Below are positions 49,001 to 57,690 of a DNA stretch of 64,000 nucleotides, piece after piece. The position numbers were made by a program, and so were the translations under genes. The notes beneath the pieces are model-generated. The model was not told where the DNA came from. It did no database searches and was given only the letters and a program-made list of their open reading frames with translations. The stretch is from an uncultured Lachnospiraceae bacterium. Its GTDB lineage: Bacteria; Bacillota; Clostridia; Lachnospirales; Lachnospiraceae. How positions within the stretch are numbered: position 1 is the stretch's first letter; the number at the start of each line of letters is the position of its first letter. Where the stretch lies: NCBI GenBank assembly GCA_934317005.1, contig CAKREB010000010.1:54336-118335 (forward strand), given 5' to 3'.

Positions 49001-49358
49001 GCAAAAGCCATGCAAACCATCCAAACACGCCAAACATCAGACCACCAATTACCGTTCCTGTTTTTCCGGCAAGTCCAAAATATGACAGATACAAAAAAAT
49101 AGAAATAATAGAGATTACAAAAATTGTAATCCCTGTTTCAAATGCCAGATGATCCTGATATGCATTGATCTCTTCAACTGACTTCTGCCTGCTTTTGGCA
49201 CGTCCGCCTGCCTTTGCCCTGGTATTTCTTCTATTTACTGCTGTCTTTTTCTTTGTTGATGTATTTGTACGCTTTTTTCCTGCTGTTGTATGTGTCGTCG
49301 TTACTTTTCCTGATGCACTACGCTTTGCTGCACCGGATGACTTACCAGTTCCCGCCAT
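46065..49358 (-). CDS. ftsK: DNA translocase FtsK/SpoIIIE
   Basis: This 1097-residue septal DNA pump clears chromosomes at division or sporulation. A basic N-terminus is followed by four membrane helices (about residues 70-250), a long low-complexity linker (about 260-580) with a repeated EPQ-type block, and the motor: Walker A GATGSGKSVCINT (about 740) and Walker B VDEFADLM. The gamma domain for KOPS reading is the C-terminal RRFSIGFNRAGRIIDQL. The linker includes seven copies of a 15-bp repeat. Downstream lie the two ATP-grasp genes. Confidence 0.95.
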   Translation of the reverse strand: MAGTGKSSGAAKRSASGKVTTTHTTAGKKRTNTSTKKKTAVNRRNTRAKAGGRAKSRQKSVEEINAYQDHLAFETGITIFVISIISIFLYLSYFGLAGKTGTVIGGLMFGVFGWFAWLLPLFCMIGFVFCIVNQGDRRVTRRVGSFVGIILSLLGLSDLVFQKQIITEYYTSNHVLHKDYLECMFLTCQDVVGHGRFNGGLCGRAISSVFSMVIGGIGAGIILFVLLLFCLYIFYGVELMSMLRKRNAYHQEMKEVYEEISQEEDYKEPSYRVFTNARPDRASRAQSESNLEKVPKVQSFDLRKMEDAPHKKAAKPVEKAVEEKGRAAANALDTKKKQTASQEEDSKKIRPTGYQEVEEVCKAENAAEKEAIATQESTVAQIPIYRNELNEKFGGKKKKQSIEKATEKKKIETTFKENERTGVLLPEEEKYFTKEAAQKSAFEEFQDELQNGQADKELEKEQGLSALVEEDTEDVQNYSTEIERIEESQEKILDSSKKAESQEPESQEPEPQEPEPQEPEPQEPEPQEPEPQEPVRPKKPLPSFGQSDMQMPNGHGKIGGDNYVSASDTFNALNESKVSVEEGKPYEIPPIDLLALPKEAQNQMSDEQLRMTASKLQDTLKSFNVNVNMGPVTCGPTVTRYELFPEQGVRVNKITNLADDLKLSLAAASIRIEAPIPGKAAVGIEVPNATPSSVYFRELLEGDAFANAKSDLTFAVGKDIAGKLIMADIAKMPHLLIAGATGSGKSVCINTLIMSILYKADPKDVKLIMIDPKVVELSVYNGIPHLFCPVVTDPKEAAAALNWAVREMMDRYNKFKELGVRNISGYNAKIKEFGEAESAGYTKMPYLIVIVDEFADLMMVASKEVEDAVCRLAQLARAAGIHLVLATQRPSVNVITGVIKANIPSRIAFSVSSVIDSRTILDKGGAEKLLGKGDMLFFPSGYSEPVRVQGAFVSDKEVSDVVDFLRSNNETPEYDHSVTEIIEEPKETPASEEKKSQADRDEYFEDAGRFVIESDRAAAGQLQRRFSIGFNRAGRIIDQLNKAGVVGPAEGTKPRKVLMTMEEFERMLSGDEGAVSQEEMESMVKEMEEETVATQEI
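47761..47865 (-). repeat. Seven tandem 15-bp repeats in the FtsK linker
   Basis: The unit TCCTGTGGTTCTGGT (last copies with T/C or G/A changes) repeats seven times in frame and encodes PEPQE-type pentapeptides in the disordered linker of FtsK. Copy number may vary between strains. Confidence 0.95.
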
Positions 49359-49418
49359 ACTAACTATACTCTCCTTTTACAAACTTCTTTCCCTTTGGAA
49401 AAATTTTCTCATGTCCTA

Positions 49419-50291
49419 TCAGACAAAATATGCACCGATCGCGATACATCCTACAATGGCACAGTAAATTGCAAAATACTTATACTTTTTGCCACGAACC
49501 AGACGCATCATAAAACAGATTGAAAGATATCCGACAATAGCTGCGATCACCGTCGCGATCACACAGGCACGAATATCACCGCCTGACAGATGCAGACTGC
49601 CAAAGTCCTTTAACTCCAGCACTACAGCACCAAGCACAGCCGGAATAGACATGATAAAGGAATATTTCACGGCAAACTTCTTCTCAAAGCCACATAAAAT
49701 ACAGGCAGTAATTGTCGTGCCGGATCTTGAAATTCCGGGCATCGTAGCAATCCCCTGTGCAATACCAACCGCACCCGCATTCAGATAGCTTGCCTCCTTC
49801 GGGCGCTTTGTCCCCTCATCTGCAACATCTGCGATCACCAAAAAGACTGACGTGATCAAAAGACAGATTCCCGGTACCAGAACAATCGTATTCGCCATCT
49901 TAATAATGTCCGACAGTGCCACACCAATCACACCGGTCGGTATCGTCGAAACGATCAAAAGCACAACAAACTTCCGGTATGAGCTTCGGATCACCTTTCG
50001 ATACGAATACTCCTTTCCAAAGCATCGGCGAACCCATGTTGCGAAGTTTGCAAAAATATCTCCTATAATATGTAATGTTTCAATGATCAGCCTCTTAATA
50101 TCCTTCCAAAAGGCCACGAATATTGCTAACAATGTTCCAAGATGAAGCATGACATCAAAAAATACTCCACCATTTCCTAAATCAACTCCTAAAACTTCTT
50201 TCACGATAACTAGATGACCAGAGCTGCTGATTGGCAGAAATTCTGCCGCACCCTGAATTACACCCAGAATAATTGCTTTCCATATTGGCAT
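49419..50291 (-). CDS. uppP: Undecaprenyl-diphosphatase UppP (BacA)
   Basis: The 290-residue membrane enzyme recycles undecaprenyl pyrophosphate for wall synthesis and gives bacitracin tolerance. The catalytic motifs are FLPISSSGHLVIV (about residues 19-31) and MPGISRSGTTIT (about 175-186). About seven hydrophobic segments follow. AAAGGAAG before ATG 50291 supports this start instead of the longer frame. A mid-loop of about 35 charged residues (GKEYSYRKVIRSSYRKF) is longer than in many homologues. Confidence 0.93.
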   Translation of the reverse strand: MPIWKAIILGVIQGAAEFLPISSSGHLVIVKEVLGVDLGNGGVFFDVMLHLGTLLAIFVAFWKDIKRLIIETLHIIGDIFANFATWVRRCFGKEYSYRKVIRSSYRKFVVLLIVSTIPTGVIGVALSDIIKMANTIVLVPGICLLITSVFLVIADVADEGTKRPKEASYLNAGAVGIAQGIATMPGISRSGTTITACILCGFEKKFAVKYSFIMSIPAVLGAVVLELKDFGSLHLSGGDIRACVIATVIAAIVGYLSICFMMRLVRGKKYKYFAIYCAIVGCIAIGAYFV

Positions 50292-50417
50292 AGATAACTT
50301 CCTTTCCATTTTTATGCATACATATTTTATTATAGCTTTTATTTCATAGAAATGCAAATTCTATCCCCGACAATTCATAACATCGCTTCCTGACTGTGCA
50401 TACAATTTTCGTTCATG

Positions 50418-50453
50418 CAAAAAGAAAGGGTATCCTCTTTTCATACGACACCC
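50418..50453 (-). terminator. Terminator upstream of uppP
   Basis: On the minus strand GGGTGTC (50453 to 50447) pairs with GGATACCC (50435 to 50428) and TTTCTTTTT follows. It ends transcription from the ClpP-like gene. Confidence 0.75.
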
Positions 50454-50547
50454 CTTCTCTTTCTCACCTTATCTGCTTATTTTTCTGCTCTCCCCTTCTC
50501 TTTCTCACCTTATCTGCTTATTTTTCTGCTCTCCCCTTCTCCCTCTG
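50451..50547. repeat. 41-bp tandem repeat, about 2.3 copies
   Basis: Copies start at 50451, 50492 and 50533 (partial) with the opening CCCCTTCTCTTTCTCACC. The tract is non-coding and lies between the ClpP-like stop and the terminator. No spacers are present, so it is not a CRISPR array. Confidence 0.9.
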
Positions 50548-50558
50548 ACATCATTCAC

Positions 50559-51233
50559 TTATTTGTCAGGCTTCACCTCTTTTGAGGATAAACTGTCTAT
50601 TTTCTGATGAAGCTTTGTAAGCGCTTCACAGATTCCGCCTACCTCCTGATAGAGTCCCGCCTTTACTGCCTCTTCTCCTACAAAAATCGTTCCAAGATCC
50701 CTGCTTAAAATTCCCGGTGACACCATCCACTCTTCTATCTGCTCCTGTGCCACATCAGAATGCAGCGCCACAAATCTGGTAATCCGTTCCTGTATTAATC
50801 TGAAATACTCATACGTCTGCGGTGCACCAAGCACCGGTCCATTCATGCGAACCGGATGAATGATCACGGTTGCACTTGGCGCGATCACCGTATAATCTGC
50901 GGCAACGGAAAGCGGCACTCCGATTGAGTGACTATCTCCAATCACCAAAGCAACTGTCGGTTTACTCAACGATGCGATAAATTCTGCCAGAGCAAGACCA
51001 CAGGACACATCCCCTCCAACTGTATTAATCAGAAAAAGCACTCCGTCAATCTCATCACATTCCTCAATCTTTGTCAGAATTGGCAGCATATGCTCATACT
51101 TAGTTGTCTTCGTGCGCTCCTGCGCATTCTCATGCCCTTCAATCTCCCCTATGATAGAAAGCATCCAGATACTATGCCCTTCCTGTCTGCCTTTTAAAAC
51201 CGTAATTCCATACTCCTTAATCTCGTCCTCCAC
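50559..51233 (-). CDS. ClpP-family serine protease (TepA-like)
   Basis: This 224-residue protein has the ClpP fold: LFLINTVGGDVSCGLALAEF and GDSHSIGVPLSVAADY, with the nucleophile Ser in HSIG and IIHPVRMNG carrying the active-site His. The family (TepA, YmfB) contains cytoplasmic proteases linked to protein export and sporulation. The downstream tandem repeat and terminator define its end. It is not the classical ClpP of ClpXP because the sequence around Ser differs. Confidence 0.82.
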   Translation of the reverse strand: MEDEIKEYGITVLKGRQEGHSIWMLSIIGEIEGHENAQERTKTTKYEHMLPILTKIEECDEIDGVLFLINTVGGDVSCGLALAEFIASLSKPTVALVIGDSHSIGVPLSVAADYTVIAPSATVIIHPVRMNGPVLGAPQTYEYFRLIQERITRFVALHSDVAQEQIEEWMVSPGILSRDLGTIFVGEEAVKAGLYQEVGGICEALTKLHQKIDSLSSKEVKPDK

Positions 51234-51390
51234 TGCATTTTTCCTCCTTTACCATAAATCCATTTTACTTTTTCAGATGAATTCGCCTTCACAGGAAAGC
51301 ATACTTGATCTTACCTGAATCACGTAACACAAAAAGCTTTCTATAACAAGTTTTTGTGACAAGATCCTATAATAAATTTCCTATAATCGC

Positions 51391-51436
51391 AAAAAACAGC
51401 GATACAAATACTAGTTTGTATCACTGTTTTCTTTTT
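51391..51436. terminator. Bidirectional terminator after the Gx transporter gene
   Basis: AACAG-GATACAAA...TTTGTATC-CTGTT forms a stem around ACTAG (51396-51428), with T-runs on both strands. The downstream GAATCGCTTTGCGATTCT hairpin (51443-51460) recurs near htrA. Confidence 0.8.
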
Positions 51437-51503
51437 ATGCAGGAATCGCTTTGCGATTCTAAAGTTATGTTTTTCATCTGTAATGACAAAAAGCTTATCC
51501 ACT

Positions 51504-52001
51504 CTATTGAAATGCTCCATGCAGACGCTTAACTAAGATGGCAGATAACACACCGATACAGATACCTGCAATGCAGCCTGCTAACATTAAAAACGGCAGA
51601 TAATATACCAACATCCCTGTTCTTAAAATCAAAACAGCTACTCCGATCTGTCCCAGATTGTGGCACACACCACCGGCAATACTGACACCAAAAATAGAAA
51701 ACTTATCACTTTTCTTAAGCAGAAGCATAACGACAAAGCTTAGAAGCCCGCCTGCCAGACTGTATAACATCGTCGACAGACTTCCAAACGTCAGACCGCT
51801 TAGTACAATTCGCACTAACGCAATCCCAAATGCCTCCCTTGCCGATGCTTCATACAGGCACAAAAGCACCACGATATTAGAAAGTCCAAGCTTAATTCCC
51901 GGAATTCCAAGCTGGATTGGTAATAAAGATTCTATATAGCTTAGCACAAATGCCACAGCAACCATCATGGCAATCTGCGCAATTTTCTTTGTGTTATGCA
52001 A
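51504..52001 (-). CDS. Gx transporter / heptaprenyl diphosphate synthase component I family
   Basis: This 165-residue membrane protein matches the Hpre_diP_synt_I family (now Gx transporter family): LPIQLGIPGIKLGLSNIVVL, FGIALVRIVLSGLTFGSLS and SIAGGVCHNLGQIGVAVLIL. About five hydrophobic segments are present. The family may be a small substrate-binding (ECF-like) transporter rather than a synthase. TTG 52001 with AGGAG upstream is the start; it lies 2 bp past the stop of the HD-GYP gene, so the two are coup­led. Confidence 0.8.
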   Translation of the reverse strand: MHNTKKIAQIAMMVAVAFVLSYIESLLPIQLGIPGIKLGLSNIVVLLCLYEASAREAFGIALVRIVLSGLTFGSLSTMLYSLAGGLLSFVVMLLLKKSDKFSIFGVSIAGGVCHNLGQIGVAVLILRTGMLVYYLPFLMLAGCIAGICIGVLSAILVKRLHGAFQ

Positions 52002-52003
52002 AT

Positions 52004-54709
52004 TTATTTCTCCTGTTTCTCAAAGATATAGTTAGAGCACATATAATCTGATACATAGAACAGCAGACATTTGTCATCTACCGTGTGATAAAATGCAATC
52101 TGCATCTTATTTGCCTCGTAGATCATCATCTGTTCGTCCATAATGATTGGCTCTCCGTATGCTTTGGTAAGCTTTTCTAATATTTTTTTTGTATCAGACG
52201 GTTTCATCAGATAAGCTCCCATATTGACAAATCCCTTAAAGAAATAGTAATAAATGCCGTGCACACCATTTCCCTTACTGCTCTGCCCAAAGATCAGGCT
52301 CTTTGTCGCCTTTTCATAGGCAAGGATCATCGGCTTTTCTTCTAAAAACAACGCATTGTTAAAGGTTTCGCCCCAGTCATACTGCATAAAACCATTCTGA
52401 CGTAAAAAGTCAATCTCTACTGCCTGTTTGCTAGGAATCGGATATTCTACAGAAAGATACTGTTGATATTTTCTATAGAAATCTCTTACGACATTTGCCA
52501 CCTTATCTGTATTAGGATTTCGCTTGCGGTCTGCCTTCTTCTCTGTTGCAGGCGGAATCCAGCCCGGCGGTGACATGTGCTTGATAAAGACATCAGCGAT
52601 TTCTGTATCAAACTCCGTTCCTCTTCCGCGGTAAATAATATTTAATGCCTTTTCCATTTCCCATGCATCCTTATACTGACGTTTGCTCGTCAGCGCATCG
52701 AAAACATCAGCGATCTTAATGATCTTTGCAAACAAATGCAGTTCATCCCCACGCAGTCCGTCAGGATATCCCTTTCCGTCAATCCTCTCATGGTGATGAC
52801 GCACTCCGTCAATGATCTCATCCTTGATTCCAACCTCTGAAAGCATCTCTGCTCCACGGATCGTATGATACTTCATCTGTTCAAAATCACTCTGCGTATA
52901 AACACTCTGTTTGTTTAACACATAATCGGACACACCAATCTTACCAATATCATGTAACAGTGCCGTAAATTCCAGGTCAAACTGATCATTTTTACTCAAG
53001 CCAATCCAGATTCCAATATCCTTCGAAATATTGGCAACCCTCTGTGAATGACCAGCCGTAACCGGATCTTTCGCATCAATTACAGAGATCATCAAAGACA
53101 GCATAGAAAAATACATTCTCTGATGCTCCCCACGCTCATGCTGTGCTTTAAAGTAAATATACATAGAAAACAGCATCATGGAGATATAGGACGCTCTCTG
53201 TGGCTTAAGCTTTTTCTTTAACCCGATGACCGTATACGTTGTGACCTCCGACTCAACATCAAAAACAGGAAGCGGGATAAACGCAATATAATTTTGCCCC
53301 GGAAACAGATTCGAACGTGTCTGGGAAACATCCGAAACCTTCCCTTTCTCTTCTTCCTCTTTCCAAAACTCCTGCTCTACAAATTTTCTATTCCGATGAT
53401 TTTCTTCAGACAGTTCCTTTAACAAAAACGATTCCCGATCCATCACCGGCAAAAGAAGTGCGGCAGAGATATCTTCTTCAATCTCACTGCGGTTTTTCAT
53501 CAGATATTCAGAATAAGAAACCGAATGCTCGATATTAACGATTGTATTCGTAAAACGGATAACCGCATCAATCGGAAGATTCTTGACACTGATCCTGTTT
53601 AAAACCCTTTTTAGGAAAAGCATCAGAACAAACGTCAGAGTCACCATCAGCCAGAATTCAAACAGCGATATATAAAAAATATGTCTTTCCACCAAAAGCA
53701 GATTCGTAACAGTCGTCGTTAAGATTGTCAAAAGATACGTCAAAACACTCAGCCATTCCGGCATAAAGATTACACAGATTCCAATAAACAACACACCGCA
53801 CGCAACAAACAGTACCTTCTGCCACCAGTAGAAATTCGGCACCGATGCTCCATTTTCAATCGTTGCCAAAAGATCGATCGAATAATCTGCCAGATCCTGC
53901 GTATTCGCCTCATCCTGTCCATATCCTGCTAACAGATTCCTGCTCTGCACAAAAAAGATTGTGTGACTGAAATCCTCAGTCGTTCTGTTATTAAAAATCT
54001 TCTGATAAAAATATTCGAGTGTAATATAGGTAACATCATATTTAGAAGCACTACGCATCCGAACAGTCGTATCATCCTTCGCATGTAATACCCTTCTCGC
54101 CCCGGATTTGTCTGTCAGATAATAGCATTGCTTTTTCTTACTGTATTTTACTTTTCCACCATCCATCGTCATCATATAATACGGCAGATAGTTTTTATCA
54201 TATTTACCGGTACTATAGACTTCAAAGGAGCGCATGCTGCTATAAGAGTTATCTAAAAACTTAATCTGACCACACTTATCTCCCTCATGATAATAACCGA
54301 TATTCCGGATATTATAATGCCAGAAAACATTTTCCGTTTCACGGAACAACGGAAGAAGCTGTCTTTCATTGGACGCATTTTCCAATAAATCCGTGCCAAG
54401 AACAAAAGTCCCCTTTGATTTTTGAAAAACCTTCTGCGTCACATATTTTAACTCATTGATATATTGTGTCTCCAATTTATTCTTTTCGGAATTTGTATAA
54501 GAATCATTATCCAAAGATGGTATCGTAATAACATAGACTTTATCCTTCAGATGAAGCTTTTCCTCTTCCCCGACAAATTTTTCATAGATTTTTTCCTCTA
54601 CTTCCGAATTTGCATATCCCCGTAACGCAAATGTAAGGAAAACACTAAGAAAAAGGCATACGAACAATGCCACATATAATCTTATATCTATCCTTTGTAA
54701 CTTTTTCAT
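52004..54709 (-). CDS. Membrane HD-GYP phosphodiesterase with extracellular sensor domain
   Basis: The 901-residue protein has an N-terminal helix (about residues 12-32), a long outside domain (about 33-300) with no recognised fold, four to five membrane helices (about 300-375), a GAF-like region and an HD-GYP domain (about 550-720: LLHDIGKIGVS and HHERIDGKGYPDGL). The C-terminus (about 760-901) is a further uncharacterised domain. HD-GYP proteins degrade cyclic di-GMP, so it links an outside signal to that messenger. It pairs with the GGDEF/HD-GYP regulator at 40190 in function only. Confidence 0.85.
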   Translation of the reverse strand: MKKLQRIDIRLYVALFVCLFLSVFLTFALRGYANSEVEEKIYEKFVGEEEKLHLKDKVYVITIPSLDNDSYTNSEKNKLETQYINELKYVTQKVFQKSKGTFVLGTDLLENASNERQLLPLFRETENVFWHYNIRNIGYYHEGDKCGQIKFLDNSYSSMRSFEVYSTGKYDKNYLPYYMMTMDGGKVKYSKKKQCYYLTDKSGARRVLHAKDDTTVRMRSASKYDVTYITLEYFYQKIFNNRTTEDFSHTIFFVQSRNLLAGYGQDEANTQDLADYSIDLLATIENGASVPNFYWWQKVLFVACGVLFIGICVIFMPEWLSVLTYLLTILTTTVTNLLLVERHIFYISLFEFWLMVTLTFVLMLFLKRVLNRISVKNLPIDAVIRFTNTIVNIEHSVSYSEYLMKNRSEIEEDISAALLLPVMDRESFLLKELSEENHRNRKFVEQEFWKEEEEKGKVSDVSQTRSNLFPGQNYIAFIPLPVFDVESEVTTYTVIGLKKKLKPQRASYISMMLFSMYIYFKAQHERGEHQRMYFSMLSLMISVIDAKDPVTAGHSQRVANISKDIGIWIGLSKNDQFDLEFTALLHDIGKIGVSDYVLNKQSVYTQSDFEQMKYHTIRGAEMLSEVGIKDEIIDGVRHHHERIDGKGYPDGLRGDELHLFAKIIKIADVFDALTSKRQYKDAWEMEKALNIIYRGRGTEFDTEIADVFIKHMSPPGWIPPATEKKADRKRNPNTDKVANVVRDFYRKYQQYLSVEYPIPSKQAVEIDFLRQNGFMQYDWGETFNNALFLEEKPMILAYEKATKSLIFGQSSKGNGVHGIYYYFFKGFVNMGAYLMKPSDTKKILEKLTKAYGEPIIMDEQMMIYEANKMQIAFYHTVDDKCLLFYVSDYMCSNYIFEKQEK

Positions 54710-54849
54710 AGCTTCTCCCCTAATTTTTTCTAAAGAATACTACTATATGAGCAATCTTCCATAAATTAAAAGCAATATAAACGCATTGCCTGCCACCACA
54801 CTACTATACCTATAGGTTTTATTCTATAAGACGTTTTCTATACCAGAAA

Positions 54850-54893
54850 ACAAAAAGCAACCCACACTACTATAATAACATGGGTTGCCTTTT
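54850..54893 (-). terminator. Terminator after pnp
   Basis: On the minus strand GCAACCCA (54888 to 54881) pairs with TGGGTTGC (54864 to 54857), followed by TTTTTGTTTTC. Confidence 0.88.
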
Positions 54894-54923
54894 CTGAAAA
54901 GCATTTCTTTTATAAAAAGTAAT

Positions 54924-57011
54924 TTACTTTACATCCTTCATGCTGAAACTCATTCTTCCCATCTTGTCTTTGCCCAGGCAGACAACCTTTACATGGTCAC
55001 CGAGTGTCAGAACATCCTCGATATGATTGATTCTTTCGTTTGCAATCTTTGAAATATGAACCATACCCTCTTTACCCGGAGCAAACTCAATGAATGCACC
55101 AAACTCTTTGATATTGATGACATCACCTTCCAAAATCTGTCCCTCATAGTAATCTGTTGTGATAATGTTGATCAGACGAACTGCCTCCTGCATCTTGTCC
55201 ATATCCTCACCACAGATAGAAACAGCACCGTCATCTGTAATATCGATCTTTACATTTGTACGCTCGATCAGTGCATTGATCGTCTTTCCTCTCTGACCAA
55301 CTACATCACCAATCTTCTGCGGATCGATCTGCATCTGAATGATCTTTGGTGCATACTGTCCTACTTCTTTTCTAGGCTCGCTGATTGCCGGAAGCATTAC
55401 TTCATCTAAAATGTACATTCTTGCCTCACGAGTACGCTTAATCGCCTCTTCTACGATTGGTCTGGTCAAGCCGTGAATCTTAATATCCATCTGAATGGCT
55501 GTGATACCATCCTTTGTACCTGCCACCTTAAAGTCCATGTCACCAAAGAAGTCTTCCAATCCCTGAATATCTGTGAGTACCAGATAATCGTCATCTGTAT
55601 CACCTGTCACAAGACCACAAGAAATACCTGCAACCGGTTTTTTGATTGGAACACCTGCTGCCATCAATGACATAGTAGATGCACAGATACTTGCCTGCGA
55701 AGTAGAACCGTTTGACTCAAAGGTTTCTGAGACAGTACGGATTGCATATGGGAACTCTTCTTCACTTGGAAGTACAGGAACCAATGCTCTCTCTGCCAAA
55801 GCTCCATGTCCGATCTCACGACGTCCCGGTCCGCGGCTTGGCTTAGTTTCTCCTACCGAATAGGAAGGGAAGTTATAGTGATGCATATATCTTTTCGTTG
55901 TCTTATTCGGATCAAGACCATCAATCTTCTGCTGCTCGGAAAGTGGTGCAAGTGTTGTCAAAGTACAGATCTGTGTCTGTCCACGTGTAAACATAGCAGA
56001 ACCATGTACTCTTGGAATCAGATCAACCTCTGCTGCCAAAGGACGGATCTGTGTGATCTCACGACCATCCGGACGCTTGTGATCCTTTAAGATCATCTTT
56101 CTTACTGTCTTTTTCTGATACTGGTATACAGCTTCATCTAAGATTTCTAACCATTCTTCCTTTTCTGCAAATGCTTCTGCAAGCTTCTCTGTCACATTGC
56201 GGACATTTTCTTCTCTTGTCTGCTTGTCATCAGAGAATACAGCTTCTTCCATCTCTGCCGGTGGAACAATCTCCTTGATTGCTGCAAACATCTCTTCCGG
56301 AATCGCACAGCTTGTATACTCATGCTTTGGCTTTCCGACTTCTTCTACAATCTTATCAATAAATGCAATGATTGTCTGGTTGACTTCATGACACTTATAA
56401 ATTGCCTCGATCATCTTCTCTTCCGGAATCTCATTGGCTCCGGCTTCGATCATGATTACTTTTGCTCTGGTAGAAGCAACTGTCAGACGCAGATCGCCAT
56501 TGTCCCACTGCTCCTGATTCGGATTTACAATAAACTCACCATCGATCAGTCCCATCTGTGTCGTTGCACACGGACCGTCAAATGGAATATCTGAAATACT
56601 TGTTGCGATAGCAGAACCAAGCATAGCAACTAACTCCGGTCTGCACTCAGGATCTACAGAAAGTACAAGGTTGTTCAAAGAACAGTCATTTCTATAATCC
56701 TTTGGAAATAAAGGACGCATCGGGCGGTCAATAACACGCGCTGTCAAAACAGCATTCTCTGATGCCTTTCCCTCACGCTTGTTAAATCCTCCCGGAATCT
56801 TTCCTACAGAGTACATCTTCTCCTCGAATTCTACGGAAAGCGGGAAGAAATCGATTCCCTCACGCGGCTTTTCTGAAGCGGTAGCCGTAGACAATACGGT
56901 TGTGTCACCATAGTGCATCAATGCAGCACCATTTGCCTGCTTTGCAACTCGTCCGATATCAACCGTCAGTGTTCTGCCGGCAAGCTCCATCGAATATGAT
57001 TTGTATGCCAT
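54924..57011 (-). CDS. pnp: Polyribonucleotide nucleotidyltransferase (PNPase)
   Basis: The 695-residue exoribonuclease has two RNase PH domains (about residues 10-215 and 300-540, with RPLFPKDYRND and IGHGALAERALVPVLPSEEE), a KH domain (IGDVVGQRGKTINALIERT) and an S1 domain ending KMGRMSFSMKDV. It degrades mRNA from 3' ends. GAAAGGAG precedes ATG 57011; the longer frame is not supported. It lies 245 bp downstream of rpsO, the conserved rpsO-pnp pair, with a terminator between them. Confidence 0.97.
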   Translation of the reverse strand: MAYKSYSMELAGRTLTVDIGRVAKQANGAALMHYGDTTVLSTATASEKPREGIDFFPLSVEFEEKMYSVGKIPGGFNKREGKASENAVLTARVIDRPMRPLFPKDYRNDCSLNNLVLSVDPECRPELVAMLGSAIATSISDIPFDGPCATTQMGLIDGEFIVNPNQEQWDNGDLRLTVASTRAKVIMIEAGANEIPEEKMIEAIYKCHEVNQTIIAFIDKIVEEVGKPKHEYTSCAIPEEMFAAIKEIVPPAEMEEAVFSDDKQTREENVRNVTEKLAEAFAEKEEWLEILDEAVYQYQKKTVRKMILKDHKRPDGREITQIRPLAAEVDLIPRVHGSAMFTRGQTQICTLTTLAPLSEQQKIDGLDPNKTTKRYMHHYNFPSYSVGETKPSRGPGRREIGHGALAERALVPVLPSEEEFPYAIRTVSETFESNGSTSQASICASTMSLMAAGVPIKKPVAGISCGLVTGDTDDDYLVLTDIQGLEDFFGDMDFKVAGTKDGITAIQMDIKIHGLTRPIVEEAIKRTREARMYILDEVMLPAISEPRKEVGQYAPKIIQMQIDPQKIGDVVGQRGKTINALIERTNVKIDITDDGAVSICGEDMDKMQEAVRLINIITTDYYEGQILEGDVINIKEFGAFIEFAPGKEGMVHISKIANERINHIEDVLTLGDHVKVVCLGKDKMGRMSFSMKDVK

Positions 57012-57202
57012 AAATAAACTCCTTTCAATCTGCGCTGTTGCGCTCTCACATTTTCTTGGAATGAATGCAGACATACAGCCGAAACTACTGAAAAAATCAC
57101 CACTCCGGATGAACTTTTCAGAAGTCTCGGGAACAAGTCTGCACACTCTTACTTAATATACCACTAACCTATGTAATGCGCAAGACATTTTCCGGCAAAA
57201 GC

Positions 57203-57234
57203 AAAAAGAGCACCACATATCATATGCAGTGCTC
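57203..57234 (-). terminator. Terminator between rpsO and pnp
   Basis: On the minus strand GAGCACTGCATATG...GTGGTGCTC is followed by five T. Read-through or a promoter in the 190-bp gap would then serve pnp. Confidence 0.85.
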
Positions 57235-57255
57235 TCCTCACATCCGTAAAACGAA

Positions 57256-57522
57256 TTATTTTCTTAAGCCTAACTTCTCGATCAATGCACGATAGCCTTC
57301 CAGATCTTTCTTCTTTAAGTACTCAAGAAGATTACGTCTCTGACCTACCATCTTTAAAAGACCACGTCTAGAGTGATGATCCTTCTTGTTTACCTTTAAA
57401 TGCTCTGTAAGCTCTGTGATGCGCTCTGTTAAAAGTGCAACCTGTACCTCTGGAGAACCTGTGTCCTCTGGTGTACGTCCATAAGTCTTGATGATTTCAG
57501 CTTTCTTTTCCTTACTAATCAT
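57256..57522 (-). CDS. rpsO: 30S ribosomal protein S15
   Basis: The 88-residue protein MISKEKKAEIIKTYGRTPED with HLKVNKKDHHSRRGLL is a canonical S15, which binds 16S rRNA early in small-subunit assembly. AGGAGG precedes ATG 57522, and the longer frame is not supported. The 5' leader contains a long-range stem that may be an S15 autoregulation site. Confidence 0.98.
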   Translation of the reverse strand: MISKEKKAEIIKTYGRTPEDTGSPEVQVALLTERITELTEHLKVNKKDHHSRRGLLKMVGQRRNLLEYLKKKDLEGYRALIEKLGLRK

Positions 57523-57566
57523 TGTAGTAAATCCTCCTGTTTTATGATATATACTTATTGTCTTCA

Positions 57567-57655
57567 CCGGTCACTAAGCAATGGGCGGAGTGTCCAATTT
57601 CTGAGTGACGGTATCACAACTTTGTTAGAATAACACATACCGGCATATTTGTAAA
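57567..57655 (-). promoter_or_regulatory. rpsO promoter and structured leader
   Basis: TTTACA (57655-57650), 17 bp and TATTCT (57632-57627) form a promoter. Downstream CCGTCACT (57611-57604) pairs with AGTGACCGG (57575-57567) across a 28-nt loop. S15 represses its own mRNA in other bacteria through varied leader folds, so this is a candidate. Confidence 0.6.
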
Positions 57656-57690
57656 GTACCTTTTACGCACTATCTACCGGCTTTTACGCA

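Noticed and set aside
50451..50547. CRISPR-like direct repeats
   Set aside because: The repeats are directly adjacent with no unique spacers, and no cas genes occur in the window.
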